A stretch of 64,000 nucleotides of DNA from Lederbergia graminis. Its GTDB lineage: Bacteria > Bacillota > Bacilli > Bacillales > Bacillaceae_C. The DNA lies in the NCBI RefSeq assembly GCF_042655485.1, contig NZ_JBHSMC010000011.1, forward strand, positions 124,001 through 188,000, given 5' to 3'. Positions 1 through 8,211 of the stretch are shown one piece after another. Numbering within the stretch: the first letter of the stretch is position 1; each line of letters starts with the position of its first letter. The notes under the pieces are model-generated. The model saw only the letters and a list, made by a program, of their open reading frames with translations, did no database searches and was not told the DNA's origin. The translations under genes and the position numbers were made by a program.

Positions 1-168
1 TTCGTTATCGTTTCCTGCTTCATCGTCTTCGTTATTTTCAGGTTGCTCTACTTCTTTATCCTTTGAACCTGGATCTGCATCTTCATTCGCTTTTTCTTTT
101 GAACCACACGCACCTAATAGCAATAATGCTAAAACAGCTATTACTGCCATCCATTTCTTTAAACTCAT
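1..168 (-). CDS. Lipoprotein, N-terminal part only (runs off window)
   Basis: The reading frame begins at an ATG at 168 preceded by a GGGGG-containing ribosome binding site and stays open to the window edge (56 codons seen). The N-terminus is a type II signal peptide: two lysines, a hydrophobic stretch, and the lipobox LLGAC with Cys21 as the lipidation site. The mature part seen so far is a very acidic Glu/Asp/Asn-rich linker, typical of the spacer between a lipid anchor and an extracellular domain. The functional domain lies outside the window, so no function can be assigned. Confidence 0.8.
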   Translation of the reverse strand, partial: MSLKKWMAVIAVLALLLLGACGSKEKANEDADPGSKDKEVEQPENNEDDEAGNDNE

Positions 169-364
169 TTACTTTTACCCCCTAAAAAAACAATACAACG
201 ATCATATCACCTACCATCCTATGAAAATAGTTGTTTTCTCCAATTTCGTTCTAAACTACTAAGATTTCGCGAAAAAAGGTACAGACGAAAAAAAAACGAG
301 GGCTAAGATTCCTCATCTCTTGATTACTATATGAGCAGGACAAATGACCTGCGGTGATAGGAGT

Positions 365-435
365 GGGACATGGGGTCAGGTTCCTCGTCCCAAAATTAAT
401 CTAAAAACGGGTCATGGGACCTGACCCCATGTCCC
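365..435. repeat. GGGAC hairpin repeats (family A), two copies
   Basis: Two roughly 27-bp inverted-repeat units (365-391 and 409-435) begin GGGAC or GGGTC and end GTCCC, enclosing GGGGTCAGG or CCTGACCCC. They face each other and end 3 bp from the rtcB stop codon. This is the first of about two dozen such units between here and 36.5 kb. They could form an RNA hairpin at transcript 3' ends. Confidence 0.8.
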
Positions 436-438
436 AAC

Positions 439-1662
439 TTACCTTGACCTGTATGGTTGCCATTTTTCACTTGCTTTGAAATTATATACTGGTTTGATCA
501 TTGTCGTGATCGATACTGTTTCTTCTACTTTTTCCAAAATTTCGTTCATCGGTTTGTAGGCCATTGGCGCTTCATCTAATGTTTCATTGGAAACGGATGT
601 CGTCCAAATACCTTTCATCGTATCGTGAAAATCATCCAATTTTAGCGTCTTCATTGCCTTTGTACGACTTAGAACACGCCCCGCTCCATGCGGTGCAGAA
701 TAGTTCCAATCCTCATTACCTTTACCCACCGCTAGGATCGAACCGTCTCTCATATTCATCGGAATAATGAGACGTTCCCCTTTTTGCGCAGAAACAGCTC
801 CTTTTCGCAAAATCAGATTATCTATATCAATATAGTTATGGACTGTATCAAAACGATCCATTTCCTCCATGCCTATATTTTTGATAATCGCTCTTGCTAT
901 CTCTTCCCTGTTTGCCTTCGCAAATTGTTGGGCAAGTCTCATATCGTGTATATAGTTGTCAAAATCTTCTCCTTCTAAATAGGCTAAGTCATCTGGAATG
1001 ATCGGATTTTTCTCTTTATGCTTCGCAATTGCTGCTTGAATTTCGCGATGGCGTCCTTCCGCTTTTAATTGCTCAATCATTTCATTTACATCTTCCCGAC
1101 GATGGTTGTTGATAGCGACTTTTTGATAATAATTCGCTATTTTGGCACCAACATAACGACTTCCAGTATGGATCGTTAAATAATAATAGCCTTCACCATC
1201 CACCGAAACTTCGATAAAATGATTACCGCCACCAAGTGTGCCTAAACTATAACGGCTTCTATTTTCACTAAGAATGTGTTTCGCCTTAAACTCCTCGACC
1301 TGAGGGAATTCGGTATTAATATGCTGTACCGTTTCATCCGTGTGTAACTCGATTCCACTTGGAACATGAGTGCGAATCGTTTGGTCAATCTTATCAAAAT
1401 CTATATTTTTCTTCTCTAACTTTACCGTGAGTACACCACAACCGACGTCCACCCCGACGAGGTTCGGAACGACCTTATCCTTCAATTGAATCGTTGTTCC
1501 AATTACACAACCTTTTCCTGCATGATAATCTGGCATGATCCGAATTTTTCTATCTTTTAAAAATGCTTGATTACACAATTCTTTAATCTGCTCAAGCGCA
1601 GTCTCTTGCGGATAGTTCGAAAAAACATACGCATCCGTCACTGCCCCTGTAACCTTAATCAT
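439..1662 (-). CDS. rtcB: RtcB-family RNA ligase
   Basis: A 407-residue protein of the RtcB family. Family members join RNA 2',3'-cyclic-phosphate or 3'-phosphate ends to 5'-OH ends using GTP and Mn2+, in tRNA or RNA repair. Visible hallmarks are DYHAGKGCVIG and VGVDVGCG near residues 45-75 (metal-binding Asp/Cys), GGGNHFIEV around 145, and SAPHGAGR near 322-329, whose histidine (about 325) is the expected guanylylated residue. The length suits the shorter bacterial branch. The start has GGAGGGG upstream. No archease partner lies nearby; the gene appears monocistronic, with family A repeats on both sides. The cellular substrate in bacilli is not inferable here. Confidence 0.92.
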   Translation of the reverse strand: MIKVTGAVTDAYVFSNYPQETALEQIKELCNQAFLKDRKIRIMPDYHAGKGCVIGTTIQLKDKVVPNLVGVDVGCGVLTVKLEKKNIDFDKIDQTIRTHVPSGIELHTDETVQHINTEFPQVEEFKAKHILSENRSRYSLGTLGGGNHFIEVSVDGEGYYYLTIHTGSRYVGAKIANYYQKVAINNHRREDVNEMIEQLKAEGRHREIQAAIAKHKEKNPIIPDDLAYLEGEDFDNYIHDMRLAQQFAKANREEIARAIIKNIGMEEMDRFDTVHNYIDIDNLILRKGAVSAQKGERLIIPMNMRDGSILAVGKGNEDWNYSAPHGAGRVLSRTKAMKTLKLDDFHDTMKGIWTTSVSNETLDEAPMAYKPMNEILEKVEETVSITTMIKPVYNFKASEKWQPYRSR

Positions 1663-1737
1663 GCTCTCCCCTCCGCTTCTTCAACATGGTTGATAATAGG
1701 CTATCACGGAGATCAAAAATTAACAATTGTTTTTAAT

Positions 1738-1812
1738 GGGACAGGGTGGGACAGGGGGTCAGTTTCATTGTCCCAGTTTGGAACGGGTCATGGGGTCAGA
1801 GTTATTGTCCCA
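1738..1812. repeat. Family A hairpin repeats, degenerate cluster
   Basis: Two overlapping GGGAC/GGGTC units with internal GGGGTCAG and GTCCC or GTCCCA ends. They lie in the 311-bp gap between rtcB and the next gene. The only other content recognised in that gap is the pair at 1909-1973. Confidence 0.65.
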
Positions 1813-1908
1813 TCATATGGCTACTTGAATTGTAAAAGAGACGCATATACCAGTTTAAGTAATAGTCTCATTTATGTGTCCTAATTCCCGGGGGATTAGA
1901 AAATATCT

Positions 1909-1973
1909 GGGACGAGGTTCCTGACCCCATGTCCCTTCTAACTTCTGGGACGAGGTTCCTGACCCCGTGTCCC
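1909..1973. repeat. Family A hairpin repeats, two copies 38 bp apart
   Basis: Units at 1909-1935 and 1947-1973 in the CCTGACCCC orientation, each bounded by GGGACG and GTCCC. The second ends exactly at base 1973, directly against the stop codon (1974-1976) of the reductase gene. Confidence 0.8.
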
Positions 1974-2624
1974 TTAGATTGCTGCGATTGCTTCTTGGAT
2001 GGGGGTGTTTCCTTTTACGATTTGGAATTCTTTTCGGATGGTGTTTTCGTTTTCTAGGCTGGCGATGATGACTTTTGCGACGTCTTCACGCGGGATTTCG
2101 TTGCGCCCGACTTCTTCGGCTGCTTCCACCATGCCTGTTCCTTCGTTATTCGTCAGTAATCCTGGATGGATAATCGTGTAGTCTAAGTCTGTTCTCCGCA
2201 ACCATTCATCCGCGTAAAATTTCGCGGCTACATATGGTGCAAAAGATGCTGGTGCCTCTTGGATTGCTTGTCGTCTCGTGTCAAAGGAACTAATCATGAT
2301 GAATCGTTTTACACCAACAGATTTTGCTGCTTCTATCGTTTTTACTGCTCCGTCTAAATCGACCATAATCGTTTTATCTTTGCCAGTATGTGCTCCAGAA
2401 CCTGCTGTGAAAACAACCGCATCCACTCCTTCTGCAGCTTTTGCGATTGCTGGAATATCATCTTCCAAATCAACAACAACTGTTTCCGCACCAAGATTTT
2501 CAAAAAATGCGGCTTGTTCCTCGTTACGAATCATTGCTTTTGCCTCAAGGGAATCATGGTCTTTCATGAACGTAACAAGATGTTTTCCAATTTGTCCATT
2601 TGCTCCAACTACTAGAACTTTCAT
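1974..2624 (-). CDS. NAD(P)-binding atypical SDR, YhfK-like
   Basis: A Rossmann-fold protein of 216 residues related to the atypical short-chain dehydrogenases of the NmrA/YhfK type. The N-terminus MKVLVVGANGQIGKHLV carries the GxxGxxG dinucleotide motif. A central SSFDTRRQAI and a later YVAAKFYADEWLR segment are consistent with the SDR Tyr-x-x-x-Lys region. The longer frame reaches 2660, but the ATG at 2624 has AAAGGGTGG six bases upstream and begins at the conserved beta strand. Expected to be a cytosolic oxidoreductase or redox-sensing protein; substrate unknown. The stop codon abuts a family A repeat. Confidence 0.85.
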   Translation of the reverse strand: MKVLVVGANGQIGKHLVTFMKDHDSLEAKAMIRNEEQAAFFENLGAETVVVDLEDDIPAIAKAAEGVDAVVFTAGSGAHTGKDKTIMVDLDGAVKTIEAAKSVGVKRFIMISSFDTRRQAIQEAPASFAPYVAAKFYADEWLRRTDLDYTIIHPGLLTNNEGTGMVEAAEEVGRNEIPREDVAKVIIASLENENTIRKEFQIVKGNTPIQEAIAAI

Positions 2625-2719
2625 TTTATCCACCCTTTCTGTTAAAATCTCTAACTTCATCTTAACGAGTTAAGGGTGGACATGTCTAGAAAGCTGTTTC
2701 TCCTATGGAAAAAGCATGA

Positions 2720-4387
2720 CTATAGTTCAATTAAGATTGGCACAATCATCGGTTGTTTTCTTGAATCAGACCGAATGAATTGTCCTACATTTCTCTTCAA
2801 TAATTTTTTAATCGCATTCCGTTTCATACGGTTTTCTGCTTGCAACTCTTCGATTGTCTCCATGGTGATACGATGAATATCTTTGCGGAATTTGGAAAAA
2901 TCACCATCTGTAAACCCGCGAGATATCACTTCAGGTTCTGCCAACAGTGTCCCTTCTGCTTTATTTATTGTTAAAATCAGCATTAACATACCGTCTTCGG
3001 ATATTTTCTTACGGTCTTGTAGGACATATTCCAAATCACCGACCTCTCCACCATCCACATACGTATTTCCTACTGGTACTTCTCGTGTTTGGCGAGGGGT
3101 AGAATTTTCGATATCCACTACATCCCCATTTTTCAAAATAAACGTATTTCCTTCCTCGACCCCAACAGATTCCGCTAAACGGCGGTGATGGTAAAGCATC
3201 CGATATTCTCCATGGATGGGAATAAAATACTTTGGCCTCATTAATGTGAGCATTAACTTCAAGTCCTCTTGGTACCCATGCCCCGACACATGCATGCCAG
3301 ACGTGCTTCCAGATCCATAAATAACATTGGCACCAAGTTCAAATAAATTATCGACAATCGTTGTGATGCCGCGTTCATTTCCTGGAATTGGCCCGGCAGC
3401 AAAAATAACTGTATCACCAGGTAACACGTCTACATCTCGGAATTCCCCAGTAGATAAACGAGCTAGTGCAGCAAGTGGCTCTCCTTGACTACCCGTACAA
3501 AGAATCGCAAGGTTTTCAGATGCATAGTCATACATATCCCTTGGTTCAATGATCATCTCCTCTGGAACAATGATATAACCGCGCTCCATTGCAATTTTCA
3601 CAACGTTCACCATTGTTCTGCCGAGTAAGACTAATTTCCGATTTGTTTTTTGGGCAGCATTTACAACTTGTTGCAGCCTGCTAACATTGGAAGCGAACGT
3701 TGTAACAAATATTTTCGCTTTTGCTTTCATAAAAGCCTGTTCCAAATGTTCACCAACCATCTGCTCAGAAGGCGTAAAGCCAGGTCGCTCCGCATTTGTA
3801 CTTTCGGAAAGCAGCAGTAAAACACCCTCTCTCCCAATTTCAGCCATTCTATGAATATCAGAATGCTCATTGGAGGCAGGTGTTAAGTCAAACTTAAAAT
3901 CTCCCGTATGCACAATATTTCCTTGCGCCGTATGAAAAACAATACCAAGACAATCCGGTATACTATGAAAAACTCTAAAAAAGCTTACATCCATATCGCC
4001 AATTTTGACTTTGGAATCGGGATTAATTTCGATTAATTCACTTTCCCGCAAGATTTTATGCTCGCGTAATTTTAACTCAATTAACCCTAGAGTAAATCGG
4101 GTCGCATACACTGGTACATTTAGTTGTTTTAAAAAATATGGAATTCCCCCAATATGATCTTCATGGCCATGCGTTACAATTAACGCCTTCACCTTCTCTT
4201 TGTTTTCAACAAGGTATGTAATATCAGGGATAATTAAATCAATGCCTAATAAACTTTCATCTGGAAACTTATTACCGCAATCAATGACGATGATGTCATC
4301 ATCATTTTGAATCGCATACATGTTTTTTCCGACTTCATTTAATCCACCTAACGCAAAGATGGATAAGGTATTTGTTGGCATACTCAC
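2720..4387 (-). CDS. Ribonuclease J family protein
   Basis: A metallo-beta-lactamase/beta-CASP protein of about 555 residues, the usual RNase J length. The metal motif HGHEDH is near residues 73-78, with HSIPD, HTGDFKFD, CTGSQGEP, HVSGHG and PIHGEYRM following in family order, and a C-terminal domain ending PMIVPILIEL. These enzymes are endo- and 5'-3' exoribonucleases in mRNA turnover. It is divergent from typical J1 and J2 (ERGITTIVDNLF, GSTSGMHVSG), so it may be a third paralogue. ATGs occur at 4393 and 4381, but AGGAGG is 8 bases from the GTG at 4387, which is chosen. A 165-bp gap separates this start from the upstream repeat field. Confidence 0.9.
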   Translation of the reverse strand: MSMPTNTLSIFALGGLNEVGKNMYAIQNDDDIIVIDCGNKFPDESLLGIDLIIPDITYLVENKEKVKALIVTHGHEDHIGGIPYFLKQLNVPVYATRFTLGLIELKLREHKILRESELIEINPDSKVKIGDMDVSFFRVFHSIPDCLGIVFHTAQGNIVHTGDFKFDLTPASNEHSDIHRMAEIGREGVLLLLSESTNAERPGFTPSEQMVGEHLEQAFMKAKAKIFVTTFASNVSRLQQVVNAAQKTNRKLVLLGRTMVNVVKIAMERGYIIVPEEMIIEPRDMYDYASENLAILCTGSQGEPLAALARLSTGEFRDVDVLPGDTVIFAAGPIPGNERGITTIVDNLFELGANVIYGSGSTSGMHVSGHGYQEDLKLMLTLMRPKYFIPIHGEYRMLYHHRRLAESVGVEEGNTFILKNGDVVDIENSTPRQTREVPVGNTYVDGGEVGDLEYVLQDRKKISEDGMLMLILTINKAEGTLLAEPEVISRGFTDGDFSKFRKDIHRITMETIEELQAENRMKRNAIKKLLKRNVGQFIRSDSRKQPMIVPILIEL

Positions 4388-4557
4388 AGTCATACCCTCC
4401 TACTTGTAAAAGATGGTATTAGTATGCCTAAATGGTAGTAGGTTTATCATAAAAAGGGTAAAGTTGTGCAGATAGTTTTAATTGATGATAAAAGTTGGAT
4501 TTTATAGATGGCTTTTTTCGGGAGGGGGGTGGCTCGTTTTGGCTACTTAGGTCTGGT

Positions 4558-4706
4558 TTTAATATGCTGGGGTGCTCCTTTTGAATGCTCGACATGCTTT
4601 ATTGTTCGCTGGGGTGCTTCTTTTGAACGCTCAGCATGCTTTATTGTACGCTGAAGTGCTCCTTTTGAGGGGTGGAATGTTCCTTTTGTACGCTGGGGTG
4701 CTCCTT
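4558..4706. repeat. Tandem repeat, 42-bp period
   Basis: About three and a half units of 42 bp, each starting CTGGGGTGCTCCTTTTG or a close variant and containing CATGCTTTATTGT. The third unit splits into two similar 21-bp halves with CCTTTTG. It lies between the RNase J start and the 52-bp array. No coding function seen. Confidence 0.8.
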
Positions 4707-4744
4707 TTTGGATGATGAAATATCAAAACCTTTTGTCTGCCATA

Positions 4745-5376
4745 TCGAGGTGAACTTGAGATGACATATCATTACCGATTTGAGGCTGCTTTTAGAAGGA
4801 GAACGTCTTGAGGCTGCTTCTCTCAACAAGTTCGTCATTCCATTTTGACTGAAAACGTCATGAGACTGCTTCTCTCAACCGATATTGACTTCCTAGACAG
4901 GTGAACTTGTCTTGAGACGGATTATCTCAACAGATTTGAGATTCTTTTTAGAAAGAAAACGTCTTGAGGCACCTTCTCTCAACCGATATTGACTTCCTAA
5001 AAAGGTGAACTTGTCTTGAGACGGCTTATCTCAACAGATTCGAGATTCTTTTTAGAAAGAAAACGTCTTGAAGCAGCTTCTCTCAACCAGTATTGACTGC
5101 CCAGCTAGGAGAACTTGTCTTGAGAGTGCTTATCACAACCTGTTCGAGGTTCCTTTTAGAAAAAAAACGTCTTGAGACTACTTATCACAACCGGTTAGAC
5201 GTTCTTTTTTGAGGAAAATCGTCTTGAGTTGGACTATCTAGACCGGTTCGTCTATCAATTTGAGATAAACTTGTCTTGAGACGGCTTATCTCAACCGATT
5301 TGAAGTTCATTTTTATATGGAAACCGTCTTGAGTTGAATTATCACAACCATGCAGCCCCCTAATGCTAGAGAAACC
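4745..5376. repeat. Tandem array with strict 52-bp period (array C)
   Basis: The anchor GTCTTGAG recurs at 4804, 4857 (as GTCATGAG), 4909, 4961, 5013, 5065, 5117, 5169, 5221, 5273 and 5326, so the step is 52 bp nine times and 53 bp twice. Each unit begins with a short inverted repeat, TTGAG...CTCAA, with a 5-9 base loop, although some units carry mismatches. Two spacer types alternate (TTTTTAGAAAGAAAAC and GACTTCCTA...GTGAACTT). There are no spacers of the CRISPR kind. Confidence 0.9.
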
Positions 5377-5395
5377 TGTCAACTACCCCCAAAAA

Positions 5396-5441
5396 AACAG
5401 TATCATTACCACACACGAACATGCATGATAATAATACTGTT
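5396..5441 (-). terminator. Rho-independent terminator of the arginase-fold gene
   Basis: The inverted repeat AACAGTAT...ATACTGTT, with further pairing inside, is followed on the minus strand by a run of seven T. It lies about 90 bp past the stop of the gene at 5532. Confidence 0.65.
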
Positions 5442-5531
5442 AGAGAATCCATAATTTAATTACCTTTTGATGAAAAATTCATTGCCACTGAGCAAGTGAT
5501 AATCTAGATATTCCATCTTCCTAAAAATTCA

Positions 5532-6347
5532 TTAGCTATGTTTCTGTAATATTTTATTTCTACTATAATGAACAAGATTTCTAGATTTGTAGTTTTCCCA
5601 GCGTTTGATATTTTCAAAGATGATACGGTTTGTGTCGTTGTTGATTTCGATTGCTGCTTGTGTTTCCAAATCGTATTCATTTGTTGGGTTTACGGGATAT
5701 TCGCCACAGACGTCGGCGCCAAGTATTTCTTTCTGTTGAATGATCTCTTTTAGTATTTCCAGCAATGTTTGTAGGCTCATGGAACCTTGGTCCCAATCTG
5801 TGATTGCTTCTTTTCTATTTAGCACATCTTTATCGATGCTAATGTATACTGAGTCGGTTTCAATTTCGTTTAGAAGAGTTTGTGTGTTATCTGGAAGTGA
5901 GTTTTTTGTGTATAGGATGACTTTATGTTGAATGGATGGTGGGATATGTTCTTTTGCATCTTCTCCCACACCAATCATAATGACTTTATGTAGCATGGAA
6001 AAATGATCGAGGGAATTCAATACCCAAGATCCACATGAAATGAGATTTTCACTAGGACTTGGAATGGTATCTGTATGATGATCAAATAAAATTAATGTAT
6101 ATGGTTTAGAAATGTTGTACTGTAACAAAAAAGAAAGATAATGATAATTTCCACTTCCTAGATAATGGACGCCACTACACCTTCGTTTTTGTAATGTTTC
6201 ATACATCATTGTTAAATTTTCGCGGTCACATAGTAGATTAGCATTACGTATCGATTCAAAATCAACTGTTTGATGCGGGTGTTTTTGGTAAAAAGTTTGT
6301 TGGTTATATGCGCCATCAAAATTTAAGATCGTTACACTATTTAACAT
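5532..6347 (-). CDS. Arginase/agmatinase-fold (ureohydrolase) family protein
   Basis: A 271-residue protein of the arginase/deacetylase fold. Metal-binding motifs seen are a DHHTD segment (family DxHxD) after LILF near residue 110 and SIDKDVLN (family SxDxD) near residue 200, followed by GADVCGEYP. The N-terminal GSGNYHYLSF supplies the usual metal histidine. Ureohydrolases hydrolyse arginine, agmatine, guanidinobutyrate or formiminoglutamate. The second motif lacks the usual third aspartate position, so the substrate is uncertain. It is single, with no adjacent amino-acid catabolism genes. The start is supported by AAGGGGGAACG seven bases upstream, and a terminator hairpin follows the gene. 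Confidence 0.8.
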   Translation of the reverse strand: MLNSVTILNFDGAYNQQTFYQKHPHQTVDFESIRNANLLCDRENLTMMYETLQKRRCSGVHYLGSGNYHYLSFLLQYNISKPYTLILFDHHTDTIPSPSENLISCGSWVLNSLDHFSMLHKVIMIGVGEDAKEHIPPSIQHKVILYTKNSLPDNTQTLLNEIETDSVYISIDKDVLNRKEAITDWDQGSMSLQTLLEILKEIIQQKEILGADVCGEYPVNPTNEYDLETQAAIEINNDTNRIIFENIKRWENYKSRNLVHYSRNKILQKHS

Positions 6348-6440
6348 GTTTCGTTCCCCCTTATATAATTTGCTCAGTAGTTCACATAGAATCTTTAATA
6401 TTGCAAGCGCTCTATATTTAATTATAGCACTTTTGTTTTA

Positions 6441-6467
6441 GTTGGTCAGGAACAACGCCTGACCAAC
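6441..6467. other. Perfect 10-bp inverted repeat after ankyrin gene
   Basis: GTTGGTCAGG and CCTGACCAAC around a 7-base loop, just past the stop of the gene ending at 6471. It lacks a clear T run, so it may be a weak terminator or mRNA 3' stem. Confidence 0.5.
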
Positions 6468-6470
6468 CAC

Positions 6471-7190
6471 TTATTTTGCACCTATCCCCTGTAGCCACTC
6501 TACTAATTCGTTGGCATTACTTCGTTTTGCAGCCCCAAGCGGAGTGAGGTGATCATAGCCAATCCAGTGGATATCCGCTCCTTTTTGATAGAGATATTGA
6601 GCGGTGTTTCGCTGTCCACCATGACATGCTAACCAAAATGCTTTTGTAATTTCCTCTTTGCTTGGTGATGGGCTTACCCCAAAGAAGATCGTGACATCCT
6701 CCAATAATCCTAGAGCTGCAGCATTCCATAATTTCAAATTGGCACCACGTTCCACTAAACGTCGTGCTGTTTTCCACTGGGCAAATGCAACTGCATCATC
6801 TAACGGAGTTCCATCTCCTATTACTATTACGCCACCAGTTATGTTTATATCGGCACCCGCATCTAGTAATGCATCTAACACCTCGACATCATTACAACTA
6901 GCTGCCCAATGTAGCGGTGTTTCAGCATGGGAGCCCTCAAATCGAGCATTCACATCTGCTCCTGCCTCAACTAAGATAGACACTGTTTTGGCACCATTTG
7001 TAAAATTTCCTGGCCAATCTGTTACCACATGAAGAAGTGTGCGTGCTGATTCCGAGTCTTTATCTGCAATTTTCGCTGTAGCTAATCCTGGATTTTCAAC
7101 GAGGAGTTGCTTCAATGTTTCGGTATCACCTGTTTGAATCGCATGAATCACACTATTTGCCAGCACTTCCTCTTTGTTTAATAATCTCAT
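6471..7190 (-). CDS. Ankyrin repeat protein
   Basis: A 239-residue soluble protein built mostly of ankyrin repeats. TPLHWAASCNDVEVLDALL with a following GADI, an earlier RTLLHVVTDW...LVEAGADVNAR, and later DDAVAFAQWKTARRLVERGA and GGQRNTAQYLYQKGADIH are consecutive helix-turn-helix-loop units. Ankyrin domains bind other proteins and have no catalytic activity, so the partner is unknown. The frame is open to 7235, but the ATG at 7190 has AGGAGAGGTGA correctly placed and starts the first helix. It lies about 46 bp downstream of the APH-like kinase gene in the same direction and is probably cotranscribed with it. Confidence 0.88.
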   Translation of the reverse strand: MRLLNKEEVLANSVIHAIQTGDTETLKQLLVENPGLATAKIADKDSESARTLLHVVTDWPGNFTNGAKTVSILVEAGADVNARFEGSHAETPLHWAASCNDVEVLDALLDAGADINITGGVIVIGDGTPLDDAVAFAQWKTARRLVERGANLKLWNAAALGLLEDVTIFFGVSPSPSKEEITKAFWLACHGGQRNTAQYLYQKGADIHWIGYDHLTPLGAAKRSNANELVEWLQGIGAK

Positions 7191-7236
7191 TTCACCATCA
7201 CCTCTCCTGTTAATGGTCCGTTGACTAAGATTCATT

Positions 7237-8139
7237 CTACTTCAATAACTGATATAGCTTTTTCCGCAATATATCTAAGCTTTCAAATTCACTAACTTGG
7301 CTAATGCGCTGCTCCATAATATCCCCACCGAAGTCATGGATTAATAATCCGTTAAAGCACAGTTCTGTTAATTGCTTGGCATCATATTCTCCAAAATATC
7401 CTTCAATATAAGCCTTATCAAATCGGAATAATTCGGTTACAATTAGTGCATGTTCATAAATGATAGGTGCAAGAACGGCATCTGCGAAGTCGATAATATA
7501 CAGTTCTTTTTCTTGGTTTATCAATATATTGTCACCATTTAAGTCTCCGTGGACAAACACTTTTTCACCATAGTCATAAGATTGGATGTAATCTAGCCGC
7601 TCCACCTTAAAACTCTCCGGGTATTTTCTCCATCGGAATTGCCGATTTGGATCATGGACAACGTCGATATTATTGAAGGCAATACAAGGTTTGTTGATTG
7701 CATCTGTAAGGGAGCGCAATCTTTTACCTATCTCCAGCTTCTCTTCGAGAGTAAATTGTTGGGATAATTTATTGATTTCTGTACCATCAATGTAGTCCAT
7801 AATCATATAGGAAAAATTGTATTTATCTTGTACATATCCTTTTGTGATGAGCTTCGGAACATTTACTCCAAGTATCGTAGCTCTGTTCATAGCGAATGCT
7901 TCTGTTTCAAAATCTGTTGTGCTATCAATACCGGATTCCTCTGGTGCAAATATTTTTATAATATAATTACCTACTTTAAAAACTGCGTTCGTACCTGGAG
8001 TACAATTTTCTATTTTTGAAAAAGGAAGATTCTCTTTTTCAAAAATATATTTTATTAATGACTCAAAAGCTGAGATGGATTGAAAAACGTTTCCCCATGA
8101 ATCCCATCCGGAAATGTCATTTACAAATAAATGATTCAC
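7237..8139 (-). CDS. Aminoglycoside phosphotransferase (APH)-fold kinase
   Basis: A 300-residue protein of the APH/choline-kinase family. The catalytic loop HGDLNGDNILIN is near residues 197-208, and the metal-binding IIDFADA follows about 20 residues later. The N-lobe has a glycine-poor TNAVFKVGNYIIKIF strand with the ATP-binding lysine. Such kinases phosphorylate small hydroxylated substrates; many chromosomal copies are unrelated to drug resistance and no substrate is implied by the neighbours. The start is GTG, with AAGGAGAAGG upstream. It is followed closely by the ankyrin gene. Confidence 0.85.
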   Translation of the reverse strand: MNHLFVNDISGWDSWGNVFQSISAFESLIKYIFEKENLPFSKIENCTPGTNAVFKVGNYIIKIFAPEESGIDSTTDFETEAFAMNRATILGVNVPKLITKGYVQDKYNFSYMIMDYIDGTEINKLSQQFTLEEKLEIGKRLRSLTDAINKPCIAFNNIDVVHDPNRQFRWRKYPESFKVERLDYIQSYDYGEKVFVHGDLNGDNILINQEKELYIIDFADAVLAPIIYEHALIVTELFRFDKAYIEGYFGEYDAKQLTELCFNGLLIHDFGGDIMEQRISQVSEFESLDILRKKLYQLLK

Positions 8140-8211
8140 TATGATTCCTTCTCCTTTTAGGCAAAAACAGCAAAAATAAGTAGACGAATTTTCGATTTAC
8201 GATAGCTACCA

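Noticed and set aside
4745..5376. Possible CRISPR array
   Set aside because: Repeats are contiguous, with spacers that are themselves repeated; there are no unique spacers and no cas genes in the window.
6402..6415. cre-like sequence upstream of the arginase-fold gene
   Set aside because: Only the core AAGCGCT fits; several defined positions differ, so it is not distinguishable from chance.
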